From Kiritimatiellia bacterium (lineage in GTDB: Bacteria > Verrucomicrobiota > Kiritimatiellia > UBA8416 > YA12-FULL-48-11): a DNA stretch of 64,000 nucleotides. Each line of letters begins with the position of its first letter. Within the stretch, counting starts at the first letter, position 1. Where the stretch lies: NCBI GenBank assembly GCA_028716365.1, contig JAQUPZ010000004.1:248001-312000 (forward strand), written 5' to 3'. Position numbers and translations under genes: made by a program. Positions 1 to 10,073 of this stretch are shown piece after piece. The notes beneath the pieces are model-generated. The model was not told where the DNA came from. It did no database searches and worked only from the letters and a program-made list of their open reading frames with translations.

Positions 1-3000
1 TTGATAGTCCCGTTGGATCCTGCACTGACAACAATATCATATAAATTGATGGAGAAATTCGCAGTAATGCTCCTTGTCTGGGTCATAGGCGCAGTAATCT
101 GGTTGCCTGATGGAGTACAGCCCGCCGTATCGCCAGTCCAATTCACAAAATGGGAGCTGTTACTCGGCGTAGCCGTGATCGTCACGTTGGAGCCATCAGC
201 AAACCAATCTGAACCGACATCAACCGATCCAAAGCCGGAAGAGTTGACAATCAGCATATAGTTTGTGGCCCATTCCCATGTGATCAAAGAGTCGGCCGAC
301 AGAACAAAACCCACCATGTTGCTGGAACCGTTTGCCGGCACACTGCCACCTCCTGCCCAACCAGTACAGACGTACTGGGTCCCGCCAACTGTCACAAGGG
401 CACTGTTCGAACAAGCAATAAACGTTCCGTCAGAATAATTTTGCACACCGACCGGGGGAGCCGGTGTTCCGTGCGCTGAGCTGACCGTCAAACTGCGTGC
501 AATAAACGTGGTAAAGTTTGTTGTACTTGGCGCCCACGCGGTACCGAAGGAATTAGAGGCAAAACAACGGTAATAATACGTGGTACCAGACAGAAGGCCA
601 AAGATGTTGGTGGAGAAGAGGCCAGTCCCTCGCCAGCCAAGGTAAATATTTTCCACCCAGGCACCTTTGTTTGTGCCACCATCACTTGTTCCCCAATAAA
701 TAACAATATCCGCTCCATTCGTTCCGCCGCCGGAAGCCAGATTACCGTTGAGTGTGGCAGAGTTTGAGGTAACGTCCAAGGCACCTCCATCATTGTTGAT
801 CGCGAGTGTTGGTACGCCTGCCGTCACGAAATTAGTGGCGGACGGCGCCCAGGCAGTGCCGAAAGCGTTGGAGGCGTAACAGCGGTAGTAGTACGTGGTG
901 TTGCTGGCCAGACCCGTGACGTTGGTGGAGAATGGGCCAATGGTAAGCGCGCCGAACTCGCATATATTCGTCCACGCCACCGTGTTCGTCCCGCCGTCGG
1001 TGGGGCCCCAGAAGATGGTGACGGTCGTTGGTGGGACTCCGGTGAAATTCAGATTGCCGCACAGCAGGGCCGCGTTCTGCGTGATATTCGAAGAACCTCC
1101 GCCGTTGTCGACCATGAACTCGGTCACCCATTGCCATGTCAACGTCGAGTTCGAGACGGCCTGGAATGTACAGACATTGGTAAATCCTTGGGCGGGCACA
1201 CTTCCTGTCCCCACCCATCCCGAGCATACATAGCGTGTTCCGTAGGGCCCGTCACACGGGGACTTAACTGACTCGGTCAGGTTGATGCCCTGCGGCACGG
1301 CATGGGTTCCGTATGGCGTGGGTGTCGGAAGTCCCCGCCGCGCCGGCGTACCTTCCACGGAGAGTGAAACCGTTGGGCCAAGAGCGCACTGGTACTTGGC
1401 GACAAACGCGTCAAGCCAACCGAGCGAAGTCCTGTTTGTCTGGTTCGGCTCTCCCTGCCCAAAGAGCACGGAGCCCTGGTACCCGCCCGTCACGAGAAGA
1501 CCACCATCCTCGTCTACGGCAACATGGCCTTCGGTGTCCTGGTCGCCTGCTCCGTTGCTGCGTGCCCACATGAGATTCCCATTGGCATCATACCTGGCGA
1601 AATACACGTCCAAATTCCCCGCCGAGTTGAGAGCTGTTTCCTGCGCTTCTCCGGGACCGAAGGTTGCGGTCCCAGCAAAAAAGCCGGATATCGCAAAACT
1701 CCCATCTGCAAAGGCAGCCACACTGAAACAGGCGTCATTGCTGGACCCTCCGGCTCTCCTGACCCAGCAGGGATCCCCACCACCATCCAACTTCATAATG
1801 AAGACATCATTGGCACCTGCGGAAGTCAAGGTGACACTGTTTGTTCCAATCTGGCCAAAAGAAGCGGTTTCGGTGAAACCTCCCACTGCCAGGATGCTCC
1901 CGTCGGCCAAGATAGCACTCGCGTTCACACCAGCCAAACCACTCCCGCCGATCTGATGGAGCCAGACAAGCCGTCCGTCGGGTGCGTACTTGGCCAGCAG
2001 CCCATCGGCATCACCTCCCGCGACGAGGTTCGTCAAGTCAGGTCCCATGCCGAACCATCCCGTCGTGCCAAAGTACGCGGCAATCAGCACGGAATCGTCA
2101 GGCAGTACCGTAAGCCCGACTGGTCGATCATCGTCGTCGGTCCCTCCGCCCTTCTGAACCCATCTCAGCGTGCCGTCGGGCCCGTACATGGCAAGGCAAA
2201 TGTCTATGCCACCATCGGCCGTCAAGTTCGTGGTCTGCGCGCCTTCCCCGAAGGAGGCCGTTGCCTTGAAGCCACCAGCCATGACAACGGAACCGTCGGA
2301 CAGGATGCCAGCGACGTATGCGCTATCATAGTCGCTGCCTCCAGCACTCTTTGCCCAGACAACCCGGCCGTCGGCCGTGTACCTTGCAGTCCACATGTCG
2401 GCGTACCCGACGGAAGCGAGGTTCGTTTCATTTGACTCGCCAGCGCCGAGTGTCATCGTAACCGATGTTGCGACCGAGTGCCCGAATTGCCCGCAGAGCG
2501 CGATATCGCCCGTGGCGCCAAAGGCAATGTCATAGACATTGTCTAGGTCCTCACTCTCCATGTGTCTTAGCCACTGGAGAGTGCCCGAAGGGGAATACTT
2601 GGCAAGGTAACAGTCTCGACTGTTGGCGGACGAACTGAGGTTCGTGGCGGCGGGGTCGCCTACGGCGAACGTCGTGGTGAAGCCAAACTGCCCGATCACA
2701 TGGATGGCATTGGTTGTGGCCACCACGCGATTGGCCGACTCACTATCACTGGCACTGCCAATCTGTGTGACCCAGAGGAATCGGCCATCGGGCAAGGATG
2801 CCAAATCCTGCGGGTCGCTGCGGCCCTGCCATTCCGCCAAGTTGGAGTAGCCGTCGACATCCGGGTCGCCGCTGGCATCGTTCGCCAGCCGATTCAGCCC
2901 ATGCGCCACTTCCCACCAATCAGGCATCCCGTCGCCATCCGAATCATAGGGCCATGTCGTGAAGTTCGTCGTACTTGGTGCCCAAGCGGTGCCGAAGGCG

Positions 3001-6000
3001 TTGGAGGCGTAACAACGGTAGAAGTAGGTGGTATTACTAACAAGACCGGTGATGTTAGTGGAGAAGGGACCTGCGTTAAGCCAACCAAACCACAAGGTAT
3101 TGGACCATGACCCGATGTTTGTCCCGCCGTCGCTGGGTCCCCAGTATATAACAACGAATGCATTGTTAGTCCCACCGCCTGAAATCAAGTTTCCGTTGAG
3201 GATTGCGGAGTTGGTGGTGATGCCTGTAGCGGGTTGAGTATTGACGGTCAACGGTGCTGTCTGCACATACAGCTGATTAATTTCGTTGGAGGAAAGTGCG
3301 CGATTGTAGATGCGTACTTCGTCGATACCCCCATTGAAGAAACTGCCTGGATTATTGTAATCACAACCGATATTTAGCGGTGACGTTGTTTGTTTAAGCC
3401 CACCAGGGAACGAAGATGAATCCTTTAACACGCCATCTACATATATAGACAAAACAGAACCATCAAAAACGCCAGATAGATGTTTCCATGCTCCCAGCGG
3501 CAGACCTTCAACGCTGCTCACGGAAGCCCCGGTTTCATTCGACAATGTTATATAGGCAGCCGGGGCAGCCCCAAGTGTATAAACGCCATTCTCAAGGTAG
3601 ACACCTTTCTTTAAGATTATCCCTCCAGCTATATCTTCCTTAGCCCAGGCACAAAACGTGACAGATGATGTAGACGAAAGTGACGGAGAGTTAGAAACTG
3701 AAATATACTCAGTTCCGGCAAAATAATAAGCTTTCGATGGGTTGCCAAACCTATCAACGGTCAGTGCTGCGCCGTTCACCGTCCCGTTATTCCCATTCCC
3801 GCTAGCATCATTCGCATTGCCGTTGAATGGATAGTAAGCGACAAGACCAGAAGCCGGATCGGCTAAGGATGGATTTTCGCCATTTTGATACTCCTGCAGG
3901 TCAGAGACTCCATCTCCGTCGATATCGCTCAAGGCATTTGCTGTTGTGAGATTTCCAAAATACTGCATCTCCCACCAGTCCGGTAGACCATCCACATCAC
4001 TATCGACGTCGCCAAGCGTGTAGAGTTGAGTGATCTCGTTGGGCCCAAGAACCCTGTTGTAGATGCGAACGTCATCAATGCTCCCATCCGTTCCGTATAT
4101 GTCATGCCGTATTTTCCCAATCAGAAGCGGAAGAGCAACGGCGGTAACAGGAGGGGCACCGGTCTGACTGCCGGTCTTAACGCCATTATAGAACATTTCC
4201 GTCGTCCCGCCGGCACGATCATACGTAGCCGCAACATGTACCCATGTATTGGATGGCGGATGGATTCCGGTCCCATGCCGATAGACATCATCGTTGACCG
4301 CCAAGAATACAGTATCCGATGAGGAATAGGCCAGATAGTAGCCCTGGTCCGAAGGCCAATCGCATTTATCCAGAATGACGTTGGCGGCCCCTGGAAAGAA
4401 ACTGTCGAACCGAACCCAGCAGGCAAGCGTCATATTACTCGGATCGAGATCCGGAGAATGCGGCACTTCGACATAAGCGTTAGAACCTTCCACCGCGCAT
4501 GCAGATGACGGAACACCAAAGCGATCGGTAGTCCACGAAACCGTATGAAGAATTCCTGTATGCCCATTCCCGCTCTCGTCATTAGCATTGCCGTTGAACG
4601 GGTAGTAGGCAACAAGACCCTGCATCAGCGGCGGGGCATCAACCCATTTGGTTACAACAATATCTGCACCCCCAACATTAGTTTGACCATCAAAAGAACC
4701 ATAGGTAACGCCACTCACGTACAGATTTCCGGATGAATCTGATGATATACCGTTTCCAGTATCGTTGTTCGCCGTTCCCCAGATTCGCGTCCAAAGTTTT
4801 GACCCATCGGATGTCCATTTTGTCGCGACAAGATCTCCGCCGCCCAGACCGGTCTGTCCATCAAAGGAACCATCTGTCCAACCTGCAACACATACGTTGC
4901 CAAAGTCGTCCACCACCACACCATACCCATATTCTGTGTTTGGTGAGCCCCATATACGGGTCCAGAGATTGGATCCGTCCGGATTCAACTTTGTCACAAA
5001 GAGATCATACGTTCCAGGGTTGGTATTAGTCTGTCCGTCAAAGGAACCGTATGTCTGTCCCGCAAGATACAAATTGCCCAAGGCATCCACGGAACTAAAC
5101 ATACACTCATCCAAGTTTGGGGAACCAAATATACGTGTCCAAAGTTTGGTACCATTTGCGTCCCATTTAGTGACATAAATATCCTGTCCGCCCGCGTTGG
5201 TTTGACCGTCAAAAGAACCCTCGGTGTAACCTGCAACATATAGATTGCCGAACGCATCAACGACCGGGGCACGGCCGACATCATAAGCTGCCGAACCCCA
5301 GATGCGAGTCCAGAGCTTGGTGCCGTCCGGCGTCCACTTCGTCACCACAACATCATACGTTCCGCCTGCATTGGTTTGACCATCGAAAGAACCCGCCGTA
5401 ATCCCCGCGACATACACATTGCCGGAAGGATCCACAGATGCGGCAATGCCCTGATCATCATTTGCCGAGCCCCAAATACGAGTCCAGAGTTTGGTGCCAT
5501 CAGGTGCCCACTTCGCCACAACGAGATCTCTTGCTCCAGCGTTAGTTTGACCGTCGAAGGAACCGTCGGTGGACCCACCGACATACACATTGCCGGAAGG
5601 ATCCACGGCCGCACCATTACCATAGTCAGTTCCCGAAGCCCCACTCATGCGAGTCCAGAGTTTGGTGCCATTCGATACCCACTTTGTTACGAAAAGGTCG
5701 CTTCCGCCAGCATTAGTTTGTCCGTCAAAAGAACCATCTGCATAACCCGCAACAAACACGTTGTTCGATAAATCCACTAGTACACTGTATCCAGCATCGG
5801 AACCTGCCTCGCCCCAAATCCGGGTCCATTCCCTATATGGATAACCCGGCTTGGAAACGACATTCGTCGGACTGGTACTGTTGATCACTTCAACATAATC
5901 ACTGAATCCATCACCATCGGAGTCAGTCACCTTGGGATTGGTGCCATTCTGATACTCCAGCACATCGCGCAGACCGTCGCCATCAGTGTCAGTTGTTGAG

Positions 6001-9000
6001 GTGGCCGTTGTCGTGTTGCCAAAATTGTTAATTTCCCAGTAATCCGGAAGTCCATCAGAATCTCCATCCGATGCCCCTTGTTGGAAAAGCTGCCATACTT
6101 CGTTGGATACTAAACCTCGGTTGTATATCCGTACTTCATCAATCTCTCCTTTGAATGGCCAGAGACCATTGTCAGCTTGCCGACCAATATTCAACGCTTG
6201 CGCGGTAATGGGGATGCTTCCAGTAGCGGCCGCCTGACTATCCAAGATACCGTTGACATATATCCTCTTTTCCGATCCATTATAGGTCCCTACTAAATGA
6301 TACCACAGCCCCGTTGTAATTGTCGTTGCCCCCATAATACTACCCACGTCTCGGGGCACGAAGTAAGGCTTTTGAGAATTGAGTTCCATCAGGTAACTCA
6401 TTCCAGCGTAATCCTTGTACTTTGAAACAAAGTCCCGGATTGAAGATACATCCATCGGACGAATCCACGCACAAAGCGTAACTTGGTTGGAAACATCCAG
6501 GCTGTCACTGTCAGGAGCTTCGATGAAGTCAGAAGCACCATTGAATGTGTACGCAGAGTTTGTATTCCCAAGTCTGTCAAGACAGAGCGTCGCGTTCGTC
6601 TGAGAGGCATGATTACCATTCCCGCTTTCGTCACTCGCGTTGCCGTTGAAGGGGTAGTAGGCTACGAGGCCAACAGCCAGATTGTTCGACGGAGTCACAA
6701 AATTCGTCGTACTTGGTGCCCAAGCGGTGCCGAAGGCGTTGGAGGCGTAACAACGGTAGAAGTAGGTGGTATTACTAACAAGACCGGTGATGTTAGTGGA
6801 GAAGGGACCTGCGTTAAGCCAACCAAACCACAAGGTATTGGACCATGACCCGATGTTTGTCCCGCCGTCGCTGGGTCCCCAGTATATAACAACGAATGCA
6901 TTGTTAGTCCCACCGCCTGAAATCAAGTTTCCGTTGAGGATTGCGGAGTTGGTGGTGATGCCTGTAGCGGGTTGAGTATTGACGGTCAACGGTGCTGTCT
7001 GCACATACAGCTGATTAATTTCGTTGGAGGAAAGTGCGCGATTGTAGATGCGTACTTCGTCGATACCCCCATTGAAGAAACTGCCTGGATTATTGTAATC
7101 ACAACCGATATTTAGCGGTGACGTTGTTTGTTTAAGCCCACCAGGGAACGAAGATGAATCCTTTAACACGCCATCTACATATATAGACAAAACAGAACCA
7201 TCAAAAACGCCAGATAGATGTTTCCATGCTCCCAGCGGCAGACCTTCAACGCTGCTCACGGAAGCCCCGGTTTCATTCGACAATGTTATATAGGCAGCCG
7301 GGGCAGCCCCAAGTGTATAAACGCCATTCTCAAGGTAGACACCTTTCTTTAAGATTATCCCTCCAGCTATATCTTCCTTAGCCCAGGCACAAAATGTGAC
7401 AGATGATGTAGACGAAAGTGACGGAGAGTTAGAAACTGAAATATACTCAGTTCCGGCAAAATAATAAGCGTTCGATAGGTTGCCAAACCTATCAACGGTC
7501 AGTGCTGCGCCGTTTACCGTCCCGTTATTCTCATTCCCACTAGCATCATTCGCATTGCCGTTGAATGGATAGTAAGCGACAAGGCCATTGGTTAAGTTGG
7601 AAAGGGTATCCAAATAAAACATCCGGACAGATTCGATAATGGAGTTGGCGGCGTTACAATAGCCGCCTGCGGCATAGCCGCGAGCACGAACCCAGCCGAG
7701 CTGATTGAAAGGCAGATTCAGGCCGGCGAATACCCATCCGTTTGTCGTTCGAGTTCCGGCGACAATATTGGCGCTCCAAGTGACTCCATTTGTAGAAGTC
7801 TCCAAAGTTGTCCGCCAGACCTCAGGTCCCGCGCCACTACGTTGCCAAGCCGCACTTGTGCCGCTCGCGTCAACAGTCAATGACTGAATAGCGGCATCCG
7901 GCGTTGCAAGCCGGCCGAATTTGCTCCGAGTTTGTCCGGCGAGAGTGGTGAAATCGCCACCAACCAGTATCTTGCCGTCGGGCTGTATGGTAATGGAATT
8001 GACAGCGCCGTTGTTCGTGCCATTGGTAAAGGTATTATCAAGGGATCCGTCGGAATTGAGCCGCCCAAGACGGCTTCGTGCCTGCCCGGCAAGACTACTG
8101 AACATACCACCGACGATAATTTTGCAGTCCGTTTGTACGGCAATAGAATAGACACAACCGTCAGCGCCGTTGGTAAAGGTATTATCAAGGGATCCGTCGG
8201 AATTGAGTCGCCCGATACTGTTTCGTACCTGTCCAGCAAGACTGGTGAATTGGCCACCGACAAGAATCTTTCCGTCTGACTGGACGGCGAGGGAATAGAT
8301 CCGGTCATCAACGCCATTGGTAATGGTATTATCAAGGGATCCGTCGGAATTGAGTCGCCCAAGACGGCTTCGTGCCTGCCCGGCAAGATTCGTAAAGTCG
8401 CCGCCGACAAGAATCTTGTCATCGGGCTGGACCGTGATACACCATACGGTGTTGTCCGTCCCGTTGGTAAAGGTATTATCGAGTGAGCCATCGGCATTTA
8501 GCCGACCTATCCTGCTGCGAGCCTGCCCAGCCAGATTGGTGAATTCGCCGCCAACAAGAATCTTGCCGTCAGACTGCATGGCAAGGGAATAGACGTAGCT
8601 GTTCGCGCCGTTGCTAAAGGTGGCGTCAAGCAAGCCGTCAGCATTGAGCCGCCCAATGTTGTTTCGCGCTTGCCCGGCGAGATTGGTGAAATCGCCACCA
8701 ACAAGGATTTTACCGTCCGGCTGTACGACGAGGGAAAGAACGTAGAAGTTTGCACCGTTGGTAAAGGTGGCGTCAAGCGAGCCGTCAACATTAAGGCGTC
8801 CGATATAATTTCTTGCCTGCCCGGCAAAATTGGTAAAAACCCCGCCAATAAGAATTTTGTAGTCAGGCTGTATGGCAGGACAATCGACGGCACTGTTCGC
8901 ACCATTGGTAAGGGTGGCGTCGAGTGAGCCGTCTGAGTACAACCGCCCGATGTAGTTCCGTGCCTGCCCTGCAAGAGTGGTAAAAACCCCGCCGACTAGA

Positions 9001-10073
9001 ATCTTACCGTCAGGCTGTACGGCCAGAGAATTGACATATTGGTTGGCGCCGTTGGTAAAAGTGCTGTCCAGCGAGCCATCAACATTCAGCCGCCCTATGT
9101 AGTTGCGTGTCTGGCCAGCTAAGTTTGTAAACAGACCGCAAACCAGGATTTTGCCATCCGGTTGCAGGACAATATTATTGATTACAGCAGAAGCGCTGTT
9201 AGTGAATGACACATCCAGCGAGCCATCTGCATTCAGCCGTCCTATACGGTTGCATGGCTGTCCTGCCAGAGTCGTAAAACTGCCGCCGACAAGAATCTTG
9301 TCATCAACCTGCACAGCCACGGAATATACTTTGCCATTAACCCCGTTGGTAAAACTTTCATCCAGCGAACCATCCGAATTCAACCGCCCAAGGTTATTAC
9401 GAGACTGTCCAGCCAGAGTAGAAAAATCTCCGCCGGCAATTATCCTGCCATCTGATTGAACGGCCATGGACTGAATTGCGTAGTCTACACCATTGGTAAA
9501 AGTTACATCCAAAGAACCATCAGAATTCAAACGACCTATTCCCTGACGTGGTTGGCCAGCGAATGTAAAAAATGTGCCACCAACAAGGATTTTGCCATCC
9601 ACTTGCACAACCAGTGAAGTGACTGTACCAATAGTGCCATTTGTAAAAGTCCCATCCAGCGAACCATCCTGATTAAGTCGTCCAAGATAACTGCGTGCCT
9701 GTCCGGCAAGATTGGTAAACTCGCCACCAACAAGAATCCTGCCGTCAGGCTGTACGGCGAGGGAATGTACAACAAAATCCGCACCATTGGTAAAGGTGTC
9801 ATCCAAAGATCCGTCAGCATTGAGGCGTCCGATGTAATTGCGTGCCTGTCCAGCAAGATTGGTAAAATAACCACCAACGAGAATCTTGCCGTCAGGTTGA
9901 ACTGCTATAGCATATACGTTGCTGCTTGCTCCAGGATCAAAACCGTCCAACGCGGTTGGATAACTTTGCGCTTGAGATTGGAAAGGAATAATGCCCGAGG
10001 ATAGAATCAGGAGGGAGAAATATATAAAAGATTTCCTCCCCAGATTATGAATAGCTGATTTCAAGTCGCTCAC
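1..10073 (-). CDS. Giant modular secreted protein (partial; C-terminus outside window)
   Basis: A single minus-strand frame stays open from a GTG at 10073 to the window edge, giving at least 3357 codons. Codon phase is identical at both ends and the domain translation reads through without a break. GGAGTGA lies 5 nt before the GTG. Residues 1-36 form a signal peptide (basic start, FIYFSLLILSSGII core). Then follow 14 delta-60-type repeats (about 52-725), a linker, LamG-like jellyroll 1 (about 826-1023), fibronectin-like 1, LamG 2 (about 1132-1335), aspartate-rich calcium-binding TSP3-like DSDGDG repeats, seven SBBP propeller repeats (about 1413-1812), LamG 3, TSP3-like, LamG 4 (about 2072-2271), fibronectin-like 2, a TSP3-like segment, a further propeller-like region (about 2425-2892), two fibronectin-like domains and InlB-like B-repeats at the edge. 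The family suggests a cell-surface or secreted adhesin or scaffold; the function is not known. The sorting signal would lie off-window. Confidence 0.9.
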   Translation of the reverse strand, partial: MSDLKSAIHNLGRKSFIYFSLLILSSGIIPFQSQAQSYPTALDGFDPGASSNVYAIAVQPDGKILVGGYFTNLAGQARNYIGRLNADGSLDDTFTNGADFVVHSLAVQPDGRILVGGEFTNLAGQARSYLGRLNQDGSLDGTFTNGTIGTVTSLVVQVDGKILVGGTFFTFAGQPRQGIGRLNSDGSLDVTFTNGVDYAIQSMAVQSDGRIIAGGDFSTLAGQSRNNLGRLNSDGSLDESFTNGVNGKVYSVAVQVDDKILVGGSFTTLAGQPCNRIGRLNADGSLDVSFTNSASAVINNIVLQPDGKILVCGLFTNLAGQTRNYIGRLNVDGSLDSTFTNGANQYVNSLAVQPDGKILVGGVFTTLAGQARNYIGRLYSDGSLDATLTNGANSAVDCPAIQPDYKILIGGVFTNFAGQARNYIGRLNVDGSLDATFTNGANFYVLSLVVQPDGKILVGGDFTNLAGQARNNIGRLNADGLLDATFSNGANSYVYSLAMQSDGKILVGGEFTNLAGQARSRIGRLNADGSLDNTFTNGTDNTVWCITVQPDDKILVGGDFTNLAGQARSRLGRLNSDGSLDNTITNGVDDRIYSLAVQSDGKILVGGQFTSLAGQVRNSIGRLNSDGSLDNTFTNGADGCVYSIAVQTDCKIIVGGMFSSLAGQARSRLGRLNSDGSLDNTFTNGTNNGAVNSITIQPDGKILVGGDFTTLAGQTRSKFGRLATPDAAIQSLTVDASGTSAAWQRSGAGPEVWRTTLETSTNGVTWSANIVAGTRTTNGWVFAGLNLPFNQLGWVRARGYAAGGYCNAANSIIESVRMFYLDTLSNLTNGLVAYYPFNGNANDASGNENNGTVNGAALTVDRFGNLSNAYYFAGTEYISVSNSPSLSSTSSVTFCAWAKEDIAGGIILKKGVYLENGVYTLGAAPAAYITLSNETGASVSSVEGLPLGAWKHLSGVFDGSVLSIYVDGVLKDSSSFPGGLKQTTSPLNIGCDYNNPGSFFNGGIDEVRIYNRALSSNEINQLYVQTAPLTVNTQPATGITTNSAILNGNLISGGGTNNAFVVIYWGPSDGGTNIGSWSNTLWFGWLNAGPFSTNITGLVSNTTYFYRCYASNAFGTAWAPSTTNFVTPSNNLAVGLVAYYPFNGNASDESGNGNHASQTNATLCLDRLGNTNSAYTFNGASDFIEAPDSDSLDVSNQVTLCAWIRPMDVSSIRDFVSKYKDYAGMSYLMELNSQKPYFVPRDVGSIMGATTITTGLWYHLVGTYNGSEKRIYVNGILDSQAAATGSIPITAQALNIGRQADNGLWPFKGEIDEVRIYNRGLVSNEVWQLFQQGASDGDSDGLPDYWEINNFGNTTTATSTTDTDGDGLRDVLEYQNGTNPKVTDSDGDGFSDYVEVINSTSPTNVVSKPGYPYREWTRIWGEAGSDAGYSVLVDLSNNVFVAGYADGSFDGQTNAGGSDLFVTKWVSNGTKLWTRMSGASGTDYGNGAAVDPSGNVYVGGSTDGSFDGQTNAGARDLVVAKWAPDGTKLWTRIWGSANDDQGIAASVDPSGNVYVAGITAGSFDGQTNAGGTYDVVVTKWTPDGTKLWTRIWGSAAYDVGRAPVVDAFGNLYVAGYTEGSFDGQTNAGGQDIYVTKWDANGTKLWTRIFGSPNLDECMFSSVDALGNLYLAGQTYGSFDGQTNTNPGTYDLFVTKLNPDGSNLWTRIWGSPNTEYGYGVVVDDFGNVCVAGWTDGSFDGQTGLGGGDLVATKWTSDGSKLWTRIWGTANNDTGNGISSDSSGNLYVSGVTYGSFDGQTNVGGADIVVTKWVDAPPLMQGLVAYYPFNGNANDESGNGHTGILHTVSWTTDRFGVPSSACAVEGSNAYVEVPHSPDLDPSNMTLACWVRFDSFFPGAANVILDKCDWPSDQGYYLAYSSSDTVFLAVNDDVYRHGTGIHPPSNTWVHVAATYDRAGGTTEMFYNGVKTGSQTGAPPVTAVALPLLIGKIRHDIYGTDGSIDDVRIYNRVLGPNEITQLYTLGDVDSDVDGLPDWWEMQYFGNLTTANALSDIDGDGVSDLQEYQNGENPSLADPASGLVAYYPFNGNANDASGNGNNGTVNGAALTVDRFGNPSKAYYFAGTEYISVSNSPSLSSTSSVTFCAWAKEDIAGGIILKKGVYLENGVYTLGAAPAAYITLSNETGASVSSVEGLPLGAWKHLSGVFDGSVLSIYVDGVLKDSSSFPGGLKQTTSPLNIGCDYNNPGSFFNGGIDEVRIYNRALSSNEINQLYVQTAPLTVNTQPATGITTNSAILNGNLISGGGTNNAFVVIYWGPSDGGTNIGSWSNTLWFGWLNAGPFSTNITGLVSNTTYFYRCYASNAFGTAWAPSTTNFTTWPYDSDGDGMPDWWEVAHGLNRLANDASGDPDVDGYSNLAEWQGRSDPQDLASLPDGRFLWVTQIGSASDSESANRVVATTNAIHVIGQFGFTTTFAVGDPAATNLSSSANSRDCYLAKYSPSGTLQWLRHMESEDLDNVYDIAFGATGDIALCGQFGHSVATSVTMTLGAGESNETNLASVGYADMWTARYTADGRVVWAKSAGGSDYDSAYVAGILSDGSVVMAGGFKATASFGEGAQTTNLTADGGIDICLAMYGPDGTLRWVQKGGGTDDDDRPVGLTVLPDDSVLIAAYFGTTGWFGMGPDLTNLVAGGDADGLLAKYAPDGRLVWLHQIGGSGLAGVNASAILADGSILAVGGFTETASFGQIGTNSVTLTSAGANDVFIMKLDGGGDPCWVRRAGGSSNDACFSVAAFADGSFAISGFFAGTATFGPGEAQETALNSAGNLDVYFARYDANGNLMWARSNGAGDQDTEGHVAVDEDGGLLVTGGYQGSVLFGQGEPNQTNRTSLGWLDAFVAKYQCALGPTVSLSVEGTPARRGLPTPTPYGTHAVPQGINLTESVKSPCDGPYGTRYVCSGWVGTGSVPAQGFTNVCTFQAVSNSTLTWQWVTEFMVDNGGGSSNITQNAALLCGNLNFTGVPPTTVTIFWGPTDGGTNTVAWTNICEFGALTIGPFSTNVTGLASNTTYYYRCYASNAFGTAWAPSATNFVTAGVPTLAINNDGGALDVTSNSATLNGNLASGGGTNGADIVIYWGTSDGGTNKGAWVENIYLGWRGTGLFSTNIFGLLSGTTYYYRCFASNSFGTAWAPSTTNFTTFIARSLTVSSAHGTPAPPVGVQNYSDGTFIACSNSALVTVGGTQYVCTGWAGGGSVPANGSSNMVGFVLSADSLITWEWATNYMLIVNSSGFGSVDVGSDWFADGSNVTITATPSNSSHFVNWTGDTAGCTPSGNQITAPMTQTRSITANFSINLYDIVVSAGSNGTI
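2965..3849 (-). repeat. Near-identical direct repeat, copy B (LamG 4 + fibronectin-like 2)
   Basis: This segment matches 6703-7587 at a constant offset of 3738 bp, which is exactly 1246 codons, so the duplication is in frame. By eye the first about 690 bp (2965-3654) are identical. The few differences I saw cluster in the last 200 bp: C/T in the AAAACGTG stretch, GCTTTCGATGG versus GCGTTCGATAG, C/T in GTTCACCGTC, and TTCCCATTCCCGCTAG versus TTCTCATTCCCACTAG. Confidence 0.9.
4630..5835 (-). repeat. Seven-unit SBBP beta-propeller repeat array (coding)
   Basis: Seven tandem units of about 56 residues repeat the motifs TKLWTRIWG, VDPSGNVYVAG and GSFDGQTNAGG, then a D-x-x-V-T-K-W strand. This is the SBBP (seven-bladed beta-propeller) repeat pattern. 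Seven units would be enough to close one propeller. It is a different repeat family from the delta-60 array in the same protein. Confidence 0.8.
6703..7587 (-). repeat. Near-identical direct repeat, copy A (LamG 1 + fibronectin-like 1)
   Basis: Partner of 2965-3849. Each copy encodes one complete LamG-like jellyroll plus the fibronectin-like module after it, so the duplicated unit coincides with whole domains. Identity stops sharply at both ends (6703 and 7587), where the flanks become unrelated. Confidence 0.9.
7888..9921 (-). repeat. 14-unit delta-60-type repeat array (coding)
   Basis: Fourteen tandem units of about 49 residues follow the pattern V-x-S-[LI]-A-V-Q-P-D-G-K-I-L-V-G-G-x-F-T-N-L-A-G-Q-x-R-x-x-[IL]-G-R-L-N-x-D-G-S-L-D. 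This matches the delta-60 repeat family found in large secreted proteins. The units share a clear consensus but differ at many positions; for example QPDGK becomes QVDDK, QTDCK or QPDYK. Several third-position changes separate them at DNA level, so this is an old array and not a recent tandem expansion. Confidence 0.85.

Noticed and set aside
2965-7587. The 885-bp duplicate as an insertion sequence
   Set aside because: No transposase, terminal inverted repeats or target duplication; both copies are in-frame coding domains of the same protein.
7888-9921. Regular repeats resembling a CRISPR array or tandem satellite
   Set aside because: Period about 147 bp equals 49 codons and repeats carry one protein consensus (delta-60); units differ at many bases, and no spacer/repeat structure exists.
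1-10004. About 30 short open frames on both strands in the left 10 kb
   Set aside because: They are shadows of the one giant minus-strand frame; their translations show none of the domain patterns that the main frame shows continuously.
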